A stretch of 64,000 nt of DNA. Origin: Sphingopyxis sp. LC363. Lineage in GTDB: Bacteria; Pseudomonadota; Alphaproteobacteria; Sphingomonadales; Sphingomonadaceae. This document shows positions 6,942 through 15,964 of this stretch, one piece after another. Position 1 is the stretch's first letter. Every line of letters starts with the position of its first letter. A program made the position numbers and the translations under genes. The DNA is taken from positions 1-64,000 of the forward strand of contig NZ_JNFC01000067.1 of NCBI RefSeq assembly GCF_000756385.1, given 5' to 3'. The notes under the pieces were generated by a model. It made no database searches. It saw only the letters and a list, made by a program, of their open reading frames with translations, and was not told the DNA's origin.

Positions 6942-8954
6942 ATGAACGACAAGATCCTCTGGGGACAGATTACTGCGGTCGGTTCGATCGTGATCTTCGC
7001 GGTCTGGGCAGCAACGCAGTGGACCGCGGGCGCGCTTGGATTTCAGCCGGCGCTCGGCGCGCCCTGGTTCCGCATCGGTGACTATCCGGTCTATCCGCCG
7101 CCCGCCTTCTTCTGGTGGTGGTTTGCCTATGATGCCTATGCGCCGCCGATTTTCTACCGCGGCGCCATGATCGCGGCGTCGGGCGGCTTCGCCTCGATCA
7201 TTGTCGCGATTTCCATGTCGGTGTGGAGGGCCCGTGAGCGGCAGCGCGCCGAGACCTATGGTTCAGCGCGCTGGGCCGAGGCTGGCGATATCCGCCGCGC
7301 AGGCATGCTCGACGAGGCTGGGGTCATCTTGGGGCGCTTTGGTCGGAGCTATCTTCGCCATGACGGCGCCGAACATATCCTATGCTTCGCGCCGACACGG
7401 TCGGGCAAGGGCGTCGGGCTTGTCGTGCCGACGCTGCTCACCTGGCCGGGCAGCTGCATCGTGCATGACATCAAGGGCGAGAATTGGCAGCTGACGTCGG
7501 GGTTCCGGGCCCAGCATGGGCGCGTCCTGCTCTTCGATCCCACCAATATCGCGTCGGCCGCTTACAATCCTCTCCTCGAAGTGCGGCGCGGCGCGTGGGA
7601 GGTGCGCGACGTCCAGAATGTCGCCGACGTACTTGTCGATCCGGAAGGCAGCCTCGAGAAGCGCAACCATTGGGAGAAAACGAGCCACTCGCTTCTCGTC
7701 GGAGCCATCCTGCATGTTCTTTATGCCGAAGAGGATAAATCGCTCGCAGGCGTCGCGGCCTTCCTCTCCGATCCGCGGCGCGGTATCGCCTCGACCCTGC
7801 GCATCATGCAGTCGACGGCACATCTCGGCGAGAAGGGTATCCATCCCGTCGTCGCGGCGGCGGCGCAGGATCTGCTCAACAAGTCGGCCAATGAGCGGTC
7901 GGGCGTCCTTTCGACCGCCATGTCCTTTCTAGGGCTTTACCGCGACCCCGTCATCGCTGCGGTGACGCGGCGGTCGGACTGGCGCATCGCCGACCTTGTG
8001 GCGGGGGAGACGGCGACCTCGCTCTATCTCGTCGTGCCGCCCGGCGACATCAGCCGCACCAAGCCGCTCATTCGTCTGATCCTCAATCAGATCGGGCGGC
8101 GGCTCACCGAGGAACTTAATCCGCGTGCGCGGTCGCAGCGCCTTCTTCTCATGCTCGATGAATTTCCGGCGCTGGGGCGGCTCGATTTCTTCGAGAGCGC
8201 GCTCGCCTTCATGGCCGGCTATGGGATCAAGGCGTTTCTGATCGCCCAGTCCTTGAATCAGATCGAGAAGGCTTACGGCCAGAACAACGCCATCCTCGAC
8301 AATTGTCACGTCCGAGTCAGCTTCGCGACAAACGACGAGCGGACGGCCAAGCGGATCTCGGACGCGCTCGGCACCGCCACCGAAATGCGCGCAATGAAAA
8401 ATTATGCCGGGCACCGGCTATCGCCCTGGCTTGGCCATCTGATGGTCTCGCGGACCGAGACGGCCCGCGCCTTGCTGACGCCCGGCGAGGTCATGCAACT
8501 GCCGCCCGATCAGGAAATCGTCATGGTCGCCGGCGTCGCGCCGATCCGGGCGAGCAAGGCCAAATACTATGCCGACCCCCGATTGATGGCGCGGATCCTG
8601 CCGCCGCCCGCGCCGCCGCAAGTCGGCGAAAGCCGTCCCGACGACTGGAGCGCGTTGGAACGACCGAAAGACCTGTCCGGCGGGAAGGTCGAGATCGCAG
8701 TTCATGATGAGATCCCCGATGCGAGCGACGGCGAGGAGGACGATAGCGACGCCAACAGCGGTATCCGGCAGGAGCCGGCGATGGCCGACCATGAGAATAT
8801 CGTATCTGAGGCTCGCCCGGATGTCAGCGAGTTCGATTTCGCAACCGAGGAACGAGAGGATGACCCCGTCCGCGAGCGCAAGGCGATCGACGGTGCGATG
8901 CGCCGCGGCGCCCGCCTGGCGTCGCAGGATCCGGACGACGGGATCGAACTATGA
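6942..8954 (+). CDS. traG: Conjugative coupling protein TraG (VirD4 family)
   Basis: 670 aa from ATG 6942. Two N-terminal membrane segments (about residues 8-30 and 74-95) are followed by YGSARWA, the Walker A-like PTRSGKGVG (151-159) and Walker B LLLMLDEFPALGRLDFF. The C-terminal 90 residues are acidic and low in complexity. This inner-membrane hexameric ATPase links the relaxosome to the Trb channel. Its TGA overlaps the copG-like start (ATGA at 8951-8954). Length and motifs are intact. Confidence 0.93.
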   Translation: MNDKILWGQITAVGSIVIFAVWAATQWTAGALGFQPALGAPWFRIGDYPVYPPPAFFWWWFAYDAYAPPIFYRGAMIAASGGFASIIVAISMSVWRARERQRAETYGSARWAEAGDIRRAGMLDEAGVILGRFGRSYLRHDGAEHILCFAPTRSGKGVGLVVPTLLTWPGSCIVHDIKGENWQLTSGFRAQHGRVLLFDPTNIASAAYNPLLEVRRGAWEVRDVQNVADVLVDPEGSLEKRNHWEKTSHSLLVGAILHVLYAEEDKSLAGVAAFLSDPRRGIASTLRIMQSTAHLGEKGIHPVVAAAAQDLLNKSANERSGVLSTAMSFLGLYRDPVIAAVTRRSDWRIADLVAGETATSLYLVVPPGDISRTKPLIRLILNQIGRRLTEELNPRARSQRLLLMLDEFPALGRLDFFESALAFMAGYGIKAFLIAQSLNQIEKAYGQNNAILDNCHVRVSFATNDERTAKRISDALGTATEMRAMKNYAGHRLSPWLGHLMVSRTETARALLTPGEVMQLPPDQEIVMVAGVAPIRASKAKYYADPRLMARILPPPAPPQVGESRPDDWSALERPKDLSGGKVEIAVHDEIPDASDGEEDDSDANSGIRQEPAMADHENIVSEARPDVSEFDFATEEREDDPVRERKAIDGAMRRGARLASQDPDDGIEL

Positions 8955-9388
8955 GGAAGTCGTCGGTCAAGCGGACCTTCCGGATCGATAGCGTGCTGGC
9001 GCGCCAGCTCGACGAACGCGCGAGCAGCCGCCGCATCACGCGCACCGACATCGTCGAGGCCGCGCTCGCATCTTTGCTCACTCCCGATCATGAGGAGCGA
9101 CTTGAGGCCGTGCTGACGCGGCGGCTCGATCGGCTGTCGCGGCAACTCGACCGGCTCGAATGGCATGTCGAATTGTCGAACGAAGGCTTCGCGCTGTTCG
9201 TCCGCTCCTGGCTGATCAACAATCCCCCGCTCCCTGACGCGGCACTCCGGGCGGCGCAAGTGACTGGCAAGAAACGGTGGGAGGCCTTTGTCGATTCGCT
9301 GAGCCGCCGGATGGAGCTCGGGCCGAAGCTTGGTGACGAATTGTCCCGCGACGTGGACGGCGATCATTCGTCGCCCGCCGCGAAATAG
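8951..9388 (+). CDS. CopG/ribbon-helix-helix family protein
   Basis: 145 aa, start ATG 8951 overlapping traG. The N-terminal 45 residues (VKRTFRIDSVLARQLDERAS, then RRITRTDIVEAAL) form a ribbon-helix-helix. A coiled region follows (RLDRLSRQLDRLEWHVELSN), then a C-terminal extension conserved in traG-linked CopG proteins. These usually sit between traG and trbB and are assumed to regulate transfer genes. Here its 3' end overlaps the convergent winged-helix gene by 25 bases. Confidence 0.85.
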   Translation: MRKSSVKRTFRIDSVLARQLDERASSRRITRTDIVEAALASLLTPDHEERLEAVLTRRLDRLSRQLDRLEWHVELSNEGFALFVRSWLINNPPLPDAALRAAQVTGKKRWEAFVDSLSRRMELGPKLGDELSRDVDGDHSSPAAK

Positions 9389-9792
9389 GCCAGGAGGCGT
9401 TGCGCGAGATCGGGGGCCAGCCGGATGAAATTGCGTCTTCCGTCGTGGCGATCCGGCTCCCGCGCCAACAGTCCCTCGTCGCAAAGGCGCTGCAGCAGCC
9501 TGAGGGCCGTCGTTCTCGGAAGGCCCGACGCGATACAAAGCGAGCTGGTCGATACTGATTTCGCCGCTGCCTCATGGATGAAGAGATCGATGAGCATATC
9601 CCAAGCCGGTTCGCCGAACAGGCCTTCTGCGCCGACAAGTTGTCGGCGCAGAAGGCGCCGCCGCCATACGCGCTGCGCGTTGGCGAGCGCCAACTCGGCA
9701 TCGGGTGAGTTCCGCCAATCGGCAATTCTGTCGCGAAGTAGCGTGCCGGGCGAAGACGTCCGACCGGAGGCAGGTCGTCCCCGGAGGATCAT
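9364..9792 (-). CDS. Winged-helix (MarR-like) regulator
   Basis: 142 aa on the minus strand. The start ATG at 9792 follows GAGGG. The central part (SVSTSSLCIASGLPRTTALR, LLQRLCDEGLLAREPDRHDG) is a winged HTH with a basic wing (RRNFIRLAP). It is last in the minus-strand block 9364-11724 and lies 9 bases after the RadC-like stop, so it is probably co-transcribed with it. Being convergent to copG, it could control this block or the transfer genes. Its target is unknown. Confidence 0.7.
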   Translation of the reverse strand: MILRGRPASGRTSSPGTLLRDRIADWRNSPDAELALANAQRVWRRRLLRRQLVGAEGLFGEPAWDMLIDLFIHEAAAKSVSTSSLCIASGLPRTTALRLLQRLCDEGLLAREPDRHDGRRNFIRLAPDLAQRLLAYFAAGDE

Positions 9793-9801
9793 CCGATGCC
9801 C

Positions 9802-10353
9802 TCAGAGCGCGACAATGATATGTTCCAGCACCTCGACGTCGAGCGCTTGTCCGATCGTAGCCAGGCGTTCAGTTGCCTCGATATCGCACCGGCTGGGCGC
9901 TGGGTCGCCACTAGGATGGTTATGGACGAGAATGATCGCGGCGGCGTCGAGTTCGATCGCTCGCCGAAATATCGTGCGGGGATAGATTGCGAGATGGCCG
10001 AGCGTTCCGCGCTGTAATTGTTCATCCGCGATGAGGCGATGCGACGGGTCAAGGAACAGCACGCGCAGCGCCTCATCGGGAAGCGCGCCCATCGATGCCC
10101 TGAGATAACGCAGCAATTTGGGATTGTCGGGGTCGATGCCGCGACCGCTCAGCTCTTCGCGCATGGCCTCCAATGTCGCGCACCGTGCGGCGACGAGCAT
10201 CGCGCCGACCGGGCTGTCCTTGCCGAGCGTTCGCGCCAGCGCTTCGGGGGACTGGGCGAAAAGGCGTGCGAGTGTCCGATGTTCCGCGAGCAGTCGCTCG
10301 GCTAGGGACTCGCAATGCTCGGGATCGATGGCCGCGACGAGATCTGCCAGCAT
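9802..10353 (-). CDS. RadC-like JAB-domain protein
   Basis: 183 aa from ATG 10353. The C-terminal half holds an intact JAMM metalloisopeptidase signature: H144 and H146 in ILVHNHPSGDPAPSRCD, with D157, preceded by LFLDPSHRLIADE and RTIFRRAIELDAAAI. The N-terminal helical part (LLAEHRTLARLFAQSPEALA) replaces the HhH motif of full-length RadC. RadC-like proteins are common on mobile elements; true enzymatic function is unproven. Its start lies inside the 3' end of the membrane-protein gene (52-base overlap), suggesting translational coupling. Confidence 0.85.
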   Translation of the reverse strand: MLADLVAAIDPEHCESLAERLLAEHRTLARLFAQSPEALARTLGKDSPVGAMLVAARCATLEAMREELSGRGIDPDNPKLLRYLRASMGALPDEALRVLFLDPSHRLIADEQLQRGTLGHLAIYPRTIFRRAIELDAAAIILVHNHPSGDPAPSRCDIEATERLATIGQALDVEVLEHIIVAL

Positions 10354-10775
10354 GGCTCGTTGGCGCCGCGCGCCAGCCGACGCTGGTGGCGCCAGGTTGC
10401 GAGGATGAGGATCGCCGGCACCGGCCAGGACGTCGCCACCTGCATCGCGAGATAGGCTGCCGGATGCAGCGCCACGTCGAGAATCCGGCTCGAGTGCGCA
10501 AGGAGCGGGACCATGTGCAAGACGGCGATGCACATGGGCCAGAAGCGATGCGCAAACAGCGCGAGCGTGACGGTGGATGCGGCTCCAAACAGGTCGATCG
10601 CGAGATGACCGGTGTCGAGTGAAGCGAAGGTCGGCGGAACGAACAGGTGGAGCAATTGATCCAAGCCCACCATCGTTGCTGCGATCGCCGCCATCGTCCG
10701 TTCCGGCCCGCCGCCCTTCCAGGCGGCATAGCCGACAGCAACAGCCAAGAAAGCGAGAAACAAGGCGATGCGCAT
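10302..10775 (-). CDS. Hypothetical membrane protein
   Basis: 157 aa from ATG 10775. About four hydrophobic segments are visible (residues 3-19, 31-48, 63-85 and 112-128), with a His/Trp-containing C-terminal tail. No family was recognised. It precedes and overlaps the RadC-like gene on the same strand, so the two may be expressed together. The overlapping tail (after RGANEPC) may not be under strong constraint. Confidence 0.55.
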   Translation of the reverse strand: MRIALFLAFLAVAVGYAAWKGGGPERTMAAIAATMVGLDQLLHLFVPPTFASLDTGHLAIDLFGAASTVTLALFAHRFWPMCIAVLHMVPLLAHSSRILDVALHPAAYLAMQVATSWPVPAILILATWRHQRRLARGANEPCWQISSRPSIPSIASP

Positions 10776-10816
10776 GCCCTGAAACTTTCACGGCTGTCGC
10801 TCCCGGTCAACCGGCG

Positions 10817-11149
10817 TCAGGCTGCGGCCGCCCGCACGCTCGTTCCCGCCTCCGCGATCGACGGGCATTCATGGAGGTCATAACCCGCCGTCTCGCGCCC
10901 GATATCGGCGAGTTCGCCATGAACCCGCAGAATATCGCCGCTGACATCGACCAGCGCCATTTGCGCCTTCATCAATCGGCGGATCGTTGCCTGCCCTCTG
11001 GTCGCCGGCACCCCGGCGGTGTCGCGCCGCGCGGTGACGACGCTGGTCATCAGCGAAGACACTGCGATGAGTGCATCGTCGATCCTGACTTCGGCGGCGG
11101 GTACGTCGCGGATCAGACGGGCTGCCGTGATTGTAAGTGCTTGGGACAT
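10817..11149 (-). CDS. Hypothetical protein (110 aa)
   Basis: ATG 11149 is preceded by GAGGAGAAG at ideal spacing. The product is a soluble, helix-rich protein with a segment resembling a four-helix bundle (LIAVSSLMTSVVTARRDTAG, RGQATIRRLMKAQMALVDVS) and an Ala-rich C-terminus. No catalytic motif or membrane segment is visible. It lies between the LuxR-type gene and the membrane-protein gene on the same strand, so it belongs to the inserted minus-strand block. Family unknown. Confidence 0.55.
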   Translation of the reverse strand: MSQALTITAARLIRDVPAAEVRIDDALIAVSSLMTSVVTARRDTAGVPATRGQATIRRLMKAQMALVDVSGDILRVHGELADIGRETAGYDLHECPSIAEAGTSVRAAAA

Positions 11150-11208
11150 GACTTCTCCTCTGCCGGAAGCATCGCTCCGGCCTATTGGTGACAGACAGGA
11201 TGAAAGGA

Positions 11209-11724
11209 TCAGCCGGAAATCAGACGGGTGAGCGTTTCACCGATCGTCACCCCCGCCAGCGTCAGCAGGATCAATCCGGCGAACATCGCCGCCATGATCC
11301 AGACTTTGCTCGAACGCGCGTGATCGCGCCTCCAGAGACCCTTGAACGGCGGGTCGACCGCATTGGGATGCTTGGCGAGCGATGCATGATCGTTCAGCGC
11401 CAATGCGGCCGGCTCTCCGTCCGGGAAATCGGATGGCATCAGTCTGGCCTGCGGCGGTAGTATGATCGGATCCCATGGTATTCGGTCATAGGTCCGTTTG
11501 AGACGCGCATAGCGGACGGCCGCCTCGGCTCTACTGTCCGCTCCCAGAATATCGCGCGCGGTCGTGAGCCTGAGATCGACGGCCTGTTTCGAGATGTCGA
11601 GCCGCCGCGCAATCTGCTTTGAGGTCTGATGCTCAAGCACAAGATCGAGACAAGCGCGCTGCTTGTCCGTGAGCCGCGCCCAGCACAATTCATCCTCTGA
11701 CGGCTGCGACACCGAATCAGTCAT
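11209..11724 (-). CDS. LuxR-type HTH protein with a C-terminal membrane anchor
   Basis: 171 aa from ATG 11724. Residues 17-60 (LTDKQRACLDLVLEHQTSKQ, IARRLDISKQAVDLRL) form a GerE/LuxR helix-turn-helix at the N-terminus. A linker follows, then one strong membrane segment near the C-terminus (VWIMAAMFAGLILLTLAGVT). There is no autoinducer or receiver domain. It is transcribed away from trbB, with about 200 bp between the two starts, so it is well placed to act on the trb promoter. A membrane-tethered regulator is unusual and its signal is unknown. Confidence 0.75.
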   Translation of the reverse strand: MTDSVSQPSEDELCWARLTDKQRACLDLVLEHQTSKQIARRLDISKQAVDLRLTTARDILGADSRAEAAVRYARLKRTYDRIPWDPIILPPQARLMPSDFPDGEPAALALNDHASLAKHPNAVDPPFKGLWRRDHARSSKVWIMAAMFAGLILLTLAGVTIGETLTRLISG

Positions 11725-11932
11725 TGTTACACTGTTGTCAAAATCGGGCGTTTCACAAGTTCCACCATGATTTTTATCCGTTCCGATGCGGATCGACCTA
11801 CGCCACGGCCTGTCTTTCTACGAGACGGTACGACGGCGCGAAAACCTTGTTGAATTTGGGTTTTCTCTGCGTCTCTTACTCATCCCCGTCGAGCCGGGCA
11901 TCATCGCCAAGGCTCATGAAACGGGGTTCCCG
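11725..11932 (+). promoter_or_regulatory. Divergent promoter region between the LuxR-type gene and trbB
   Basis: About 208 bp lie between the two divergent starts. The part near 11725-11800 is relatively AT-rich (TGTTACACTGTTGTCAAAAT, CATGATTTTTATCCG), in contrast to the GC-rich genes. No exact promoter boxes or operator could be assigned. Confidence 0.45.
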
Positions 11933-12916
11933 ATGGGCGCAGAACCAATCCGGCTGGAGGCACGTCACCGCAGCGCGCGCATGCTGCGCACCGCGATGGG
12001 CGGTGCGATCGCGGATTGGCTCGCCGACCGCGAGGTCATCGAAATCATGCTCAATCCCGACGGTCGGCTGTGGGTCGACCGCCTCGGCCAAGGGATCGAG
12101 GACAGCGGTGAAACACTGAGCGCCGCCGATGGCGAGCGCATCATTCGTCTCGTCGCGCATCATGTCGGCGCCGAAGTGCATGGCAGCGCGCCGCGCGTAT
12201 CGGCCGAGCTGCCCGAAGGAGGCGAGCGTTTCGAGGGATTGTTGCCGCCGGTCGTTGCCGCGCCGACCTTTGCGATCCGCAAACCGGCAATCGCGGTCTT
12301 CACGCTCGGCGATTATGTGAACTCGGGCATCATGTCGGCGGATGCTGCGGACATACTTCGCTGCGGCGTGCGTGACCGGCTCAACATCCTCGTTGCGGGC
12401 GGCACCGGGACCGGCAAGACGACGCTGACCAACGCGTTGCTCGCCGAGATTGCGGGCAGCCGCGACCGGATCGTGTTGATCGAGGACACGCGCGAACTGC
12501 AGTGCGCGGCGCCCAATCTCGTCGCGATGCGCACCAAGGACGGTGTCGCATCGCTGTCCGATCTCGTCCGCTCCTCGCTGCGCCTCCGGCCCGACCGCAT
12601 TCCGATCGGCGAGGTGCGCGGCGCCGAAGCGCTGGATCTCCTGAAAGCATGGGGCACAGGTCATCCCGGCGGTGTCGGAACAATCCATGCCGGGAGTGCG
12701 CTTGGCGCGCTGCGCCGTATGGAGCAGCTCATCCAGGAAGCCGTGATCACCGTCCCGCGCGCTCTTCTCGCCGAGACGATCAATCTGGTCGCCGTGCTCG
12801 TCCGCGACGGAACGGGCCGGCGCCTCGCCGAACTCGCCCGCATCGACGGGTTCGACCGGCTGAACCTCGAATATCGGCTGACCCCGCTCATCACCCCTGA
12901 AGGAGAAAATCGATGA
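11933..12916 (+). CDS. trbB: TrbB, conjugative transfer ATPase (VirB11 family)
   Basis: 327 aa from ATG 11933, chosen because homologues begin shortly before the RMLRTAMG motif; an in-frame ATG at 11786 would add 49 unlikely residues. It has [17 protein letters not shown], Walker [10 protein letters not shown] (156-164), [11 protein letters not shown] and the [11 protein letters not shown] box. This secretion ATPase powers assembly of the Trb channel on the inner face of the inner membrane. It heads the trb operon. The ATGA at 12913-12916 couples it to trbC. Confidence 0.93.
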   Translation: MGAEPIRLEARHRSARMLRTAMGGAIADWLADREVIEIMLNPDGRLWVDRLGQGIEDSGETLSAADGERIIRLVAHHVGAEVHGSAPRVSAELPEGGERFEGLLPPVVAAPTFAIRKPAIAVFTLGDYVNSGIMSADAADILRCGVRDRLNILVAGGTGTGKTTLTNALLAEIAGSRDRIVLIEDTRELQCAAPNLVAMRTKDGVASLSDLVRSSLRLRPDRIPIGEVRGAEALDLLKAWGTGHPGGVGTIHAGSALGALRRMEQLIQEAVITVPRALLAETINLVAVLVRDGTGRRLAELARIDGFDRLNLEYRLTPLITPEGENR

Positions 12917-13245
12917 TCCATGCTCTTCGGCATGGCGCACGGCGCGCCATGCTCTGTTCGACCGCGATGTTCGTTGCGCTTGCGGTATCCGCGCCGGCCT
13001 ATGCCGGCGGCTCGTCGATGCCGTGGGAAGCGCCGCTGCAGTCGATCCTCGAGAGCATCGAGGGTCCGGTCGCAAAGATCGTCGCGGTGATCATCATCAT
13101 CGTGACCGGTCTCAGCCTCGCCTTCGGCGACACGTCGGGTGGGTTCCGCCGGCTGGTCCAGATCGTGTTCGGCCTGTCGATCGCCTTCGCTGCATCGAGC
13201 TTCTTCCTGTCCTTTTTCTCCTTCGGCGGCGGAGCGCTCGTGTGA
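12913..13245 (+). CDS. trbC: TrbC, conjugative pilin (VirB2 family)
   Basis: 110 aa, ATG 12913 after AAGGAGAA. There is a long signal peptide ending near APAYAGGSS, then two hydrophobic helices (residues 51-70 and 80-103) typical of VirB2/TrbC pilins. By family knowledge the pro-pilin is trimmed and cyclised by a TraF peptidase (gene at 3323 here). Its TGA shares an A with the trbD start at 13245. Confidence 0.92.
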   Translation: MIHALRHGARRAMLCSTAMFVALAVSAPAYAGGSSMPWEAPLQSILESIEGPVAKIVAVIIIIVTGLSLAFGDTSGGFRRLVQIVFGLSIAFAASSFFLSFFSFGGGALV

Positions 13246-13514
13246 TGAGCCGGGAAGGGGAAGTGCCGGGCTTCTTTGCTCCGGTTCACCGGGCGCTCGC
13301 CGAGCCGATCCTCCTCGGCGGGGCGCCGCGCAGCCTCGCGATCGTCAACGGCACGCTCGCGGGCGCCGTCGGTCTCGGCCTCCGGCTCTGGATCGTCGGC
13401 GTCGCGATATGGGCGGTCGGCCACACCCTCTCGGTCTGGGCCGCCCGCCGCGACCCGCAGTTCGTCGACGTCGCCCGGCGTCACCTCAAATATCCCGTCT
13501 GGATGCGCTCATGA
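13245..13514 (+). CDS. trbD: TrbD, conjugative transfer protein (VirB3 family)
   Basis: 89 aa from ATG 13245. It begins with VPGFFAPVHRALAEPILLGG, the conserved VirB3/TrbD start, followed by one or two membrane segments (residues 28-60) and the C-terminal DPQFVDVARRHLKYPVWM. It is a small inner-membrane channel subunit that works with TrbE. It overlaps the next start by 4 bases. Confidence 0.9.
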   Translation: MSREGEVPGFFAPVHRALAEPILLGGAPRSLAIVNGTLAGAVGLGLRLWIVGVAIWAVGHTLSVWAARRDPQFVDVARRHLKYPVWMRS

Positions 13515-15964
13515 TGAATCTCTCCGAATATCGCACGAAATCCGCCCGCCTCGCCGATTTTCTCCCTTGGGTCTGCCTGGTGGCGGAGGGCGTGGTGCTG
13601 AACAAGGACGGCGCGTTCCAGCGCACGGCGCGCTTCCGCGGCCCCGACCTCGACAGCGCCACGCCCGCCGAACTCGTGGCGGTCACCGCGCGCCTCAACA
13701 GCGCGCTGCGGCGCCTCGGGTCGGGCTGGGCAGTCTTCGTCGAAGCCCAGCGTGTGCCCGCGGTGACCTATCCGGTGTCCGAGTTCCCCGATGCGGTGTC
13801 CGAGCTGGTCGATGTCGAACGCCGCGAGCAGTTCCGCGAGGAAGGCGCCCATTTCGAGAGCTTCTATTATCTGACCCTCTTGTGGATGCCGCCGGCAGAG
13901 GAAGCGGCGCGCGCCGAGTACTGGCTCTATGAGGGCCGCTCGAAGACCGGCGTCGACCCCAAGGAATTGCTGAAAAGCTTCGTCGATCGCACGGGGCGCA
14001 TGCTCCATCTCGTCGAGGGCTTCATGCCCGAGGCCGAATGGCTGGATGACGGCGAGACATTAACCTACCTCCACAGCTGTGTCTCGACCAAGGTCCAGCA
14101 CGTCCGGGTGCCCGAGACGCCTGCCTATCTCGACGCGCTGCTCGCCGACGAAGCGCTCGTCGGCGGGCTCGAGCCGCGGCTCGGCGATCATCATCTGCGC
14201 ACCCTCACCATCACCGGCTTCCCGAGCGTCACCTTCCCGGGCCTGCTCGACGAATTGAACCGCCAAGCGTTCGCCTATCGCTGGTCCTCGCGCGCCATCA
14301 TGCTCGACAAGACCGACGCGACCAAGCTGCTGACCAAGATCCGGCGGCAATGGTTCGCCAAGCGCAAGTCGGTCGCCGCGATCCTCAAGGAGGTGATGAC
14401 CAACGAGGCCTCTGTCCTGATGGACAGCGATGCCTCGAACAAGGCGGCCGACGCCGACATGGCACTGCAGGAGCTTGGCGCCGACGAGGCGGGCATCGCC
14501 TATGTCACCGCGACGATCACCGTCTGGGATCGCGATCCGGCGCTCGCGGCCGAGAAGCTGCGCCTCGTCGAGAAAATCGTTCAGAGCCGCGACTTCACCT
14601 GCACGGTGGAAGGCGTCAATGCGCTCGAGGCCTGGTTCGGGAGCCTCCCCGGCCATGTCTATGCCAATGTTCGCCAGCCCCCGATTTCCACCCTTAATCT
14701 TGCCCATCTCATTCCCTTGTCGGCGGTGTGGGCGGGGGCGGAACGGGACGAGCATTTCGGTGATGCCCCCTTGCTTTACGGCAAGACCGAAGGCTCGACC
14801 CCGTTCCGCTTTTCGCTGCACGTCGGCGACGTCGGTCATTGCCTCGTCGTCGGCCCGACGGGTGCGGGCAAGTCGGTCCTGCTCGCGCTGATGGCGCTCC
14901 AGTTCCGCCGCTACGAGGGCAACCAGATATTCGCCTTCGATTATGGCGGTTCGATCCGCGCCGCGGCGATTGCCATGCGCGGCGATTGGCAGGATCTTGG
15001 CGGCGCGCTGCACGATGCCGGCAGCGCCGGGTCGGTCGCTCTGCAACCGCTGGCGCGCATCGACGAGGCCGCGGAGCGCGCCTGGGCAGCCGAATGGCTC
15101 GCCGCCTTGCTCGCGGGCGAAGGGGTCGACGTCGATCCGGCCGCGAAGGAGCATCTCTGGTCGGCGCTCACGTCGCTCGCGACGGCGCCAATCCGCGAGC
15201 GCACGCTGACCGGTCTTGCCGTCCTGCTCCAATCGCAAGAGCTGAAGCTCGCGCTTTCGCCCTATCTCGTGGGCGGTCCCTGGGGACGGCTGCTCGACGC
15301 CGAGGCCGAGCATCTTGGCGATGCGCGTGTTCAGGCGCTCGAAACCGAAGGGCTGGTCGGCGCCTCGTCGGCGGCCTCGGTCCTCGCCTATCTGTTCCAC
15401 CGCATCGAGGGCCGCCTCGACGGCTCACCGACGCTGATCATCATCGACGAAGGCTGGCTCGTGCTCGACAGCCCCGCCTTCGCGGCGCAGCTGCGCGAGT
15501 GGCTGAAGACGCTCCGCAAGAAAAATGCGAGCGTGATCTTCGCGACGCAAAGCCTCGCCGATATCGAGGGCTCGCGCATTGCGCCGGCGATCATCGAGAG
15601 CTGCCCGACACGCATTTTCCTGCCCAACGAACGCGCCGCCGAGCCTCAGATCGCGCGGGTCTATGAACGCTTCGGGCTCAACGATCGCCAGATCGAGATA
15701 TTGAGCCGCGCAACGCCGAAGCGCGACTATTATTGCCAGTCGCGACGCGGCAACCGGCTGTTCGAACTCGGCCTCGGCGACATCGCACTCGCTTTCACCG
15801 CTGCCTCTTCAAAGACCGACCAGATCAAGATCGGCGAGCTGATCGAGACGCGCGGCCACGCCGATTTTGCCGAATTCTGGCTGCGTCACCGCGGCCTCTA
15901 TTGGGCCGCCGATCTGCTCGCGAACCTCGAAACCCCCGACCAGCTGAAGGAGTCCTTTTTATGA
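13511..15964 (+). CDS. trbE: TrbE, conjugative transfer ATPase (VirB4 family)
   Basis: 817 aa from ATG 13511; ATGATG gives two adjacent starts. The N-terminal CagE/TrbE domain is followed by Walker A GPTGAGKS (448-455) and Walker B LIIIDEG (642-648), then FATQSLADIEGSRIAP, typical of VirB4. It is a large inner-membrane-associated ATPase that energises pilus and channel assembly. Length matches the family (about 810-820). Its TGA overlaps trbJ. Confidence 0.94.
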   Translation: MMNLSEYRTKSARLADFLPWVCLVAEGVVLNKDGAFQRTARFRGPDLDSATPAELVAVTARLNSALRRLGSGWAVFVEAQRVPAVTYPVSEFPDAVSELVDVERREQFREEGAHFESFYYLTLLWMPPAEEAARAEYWLYEGRSKTGVDPKELLKSFVDRTGRMLHLVEGFMPEAEWLDDGETLTYLHSCVSTKVQHVRVPETPAYLDALLADEALVGGLEPRLGDHHLRTLTITGFPSVTFPGLLDELNRQAFAYRWSSRAIMLDKTDATKLLTKIRRQWFAKRKSVAAILKEVMTNEASVLMDSDASNKAADADMALQELGADEAGIAYVTATITVWDRDPALAAEKLRLVEKIVQSRDFTCTVEGVNALEAWFGSLPGHVYANVRQPPISTLNLAHLIPLSAVWAGAERDEHFGDAPLLYGKTEGSTPFRFSLHVGDVGHCLVVGPTGAGKSVLLALMALQFRRYEGNQIFAFDYGGSIRAAAIAMRGDWQDLGGALHDAGSAGSVALQPLARIDEAAERAWAAEWLAALLAGEGVDVDPAAKEHLWSALTSLATAPIRERTLTGLAVLLQSQELKLALSPYLVGGPWGRLLDAEAEHLGDARVQALETEGLVGASSAASVLAYLFHRIEGRLDGSPTLIIIDEGWLVLDSPAFAAQLREWLKTLRKKNASVIFATQSLADIEGSRIAPAIIESCPTRIFLPNERAAEPQIARVYERFGLNDRQIEILSRATPKRDYYCQSRRGNRLFELGLGDIALAFTAASSKTDQIKIGELIETRGHADFAEFWLRHRGLYWAADLLANLETPDQLKESFL

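Noticed and set aside
11876-13075. 399-aa frame on the minus strand
   Set aside because: Antisense to trbB and trbC; no ribosome binding site or family match.
14060-15400. 446-aa frame on the minus strand
   Set aside because: Antisense to trbE, with Arg/Gly-rich shadow composition.
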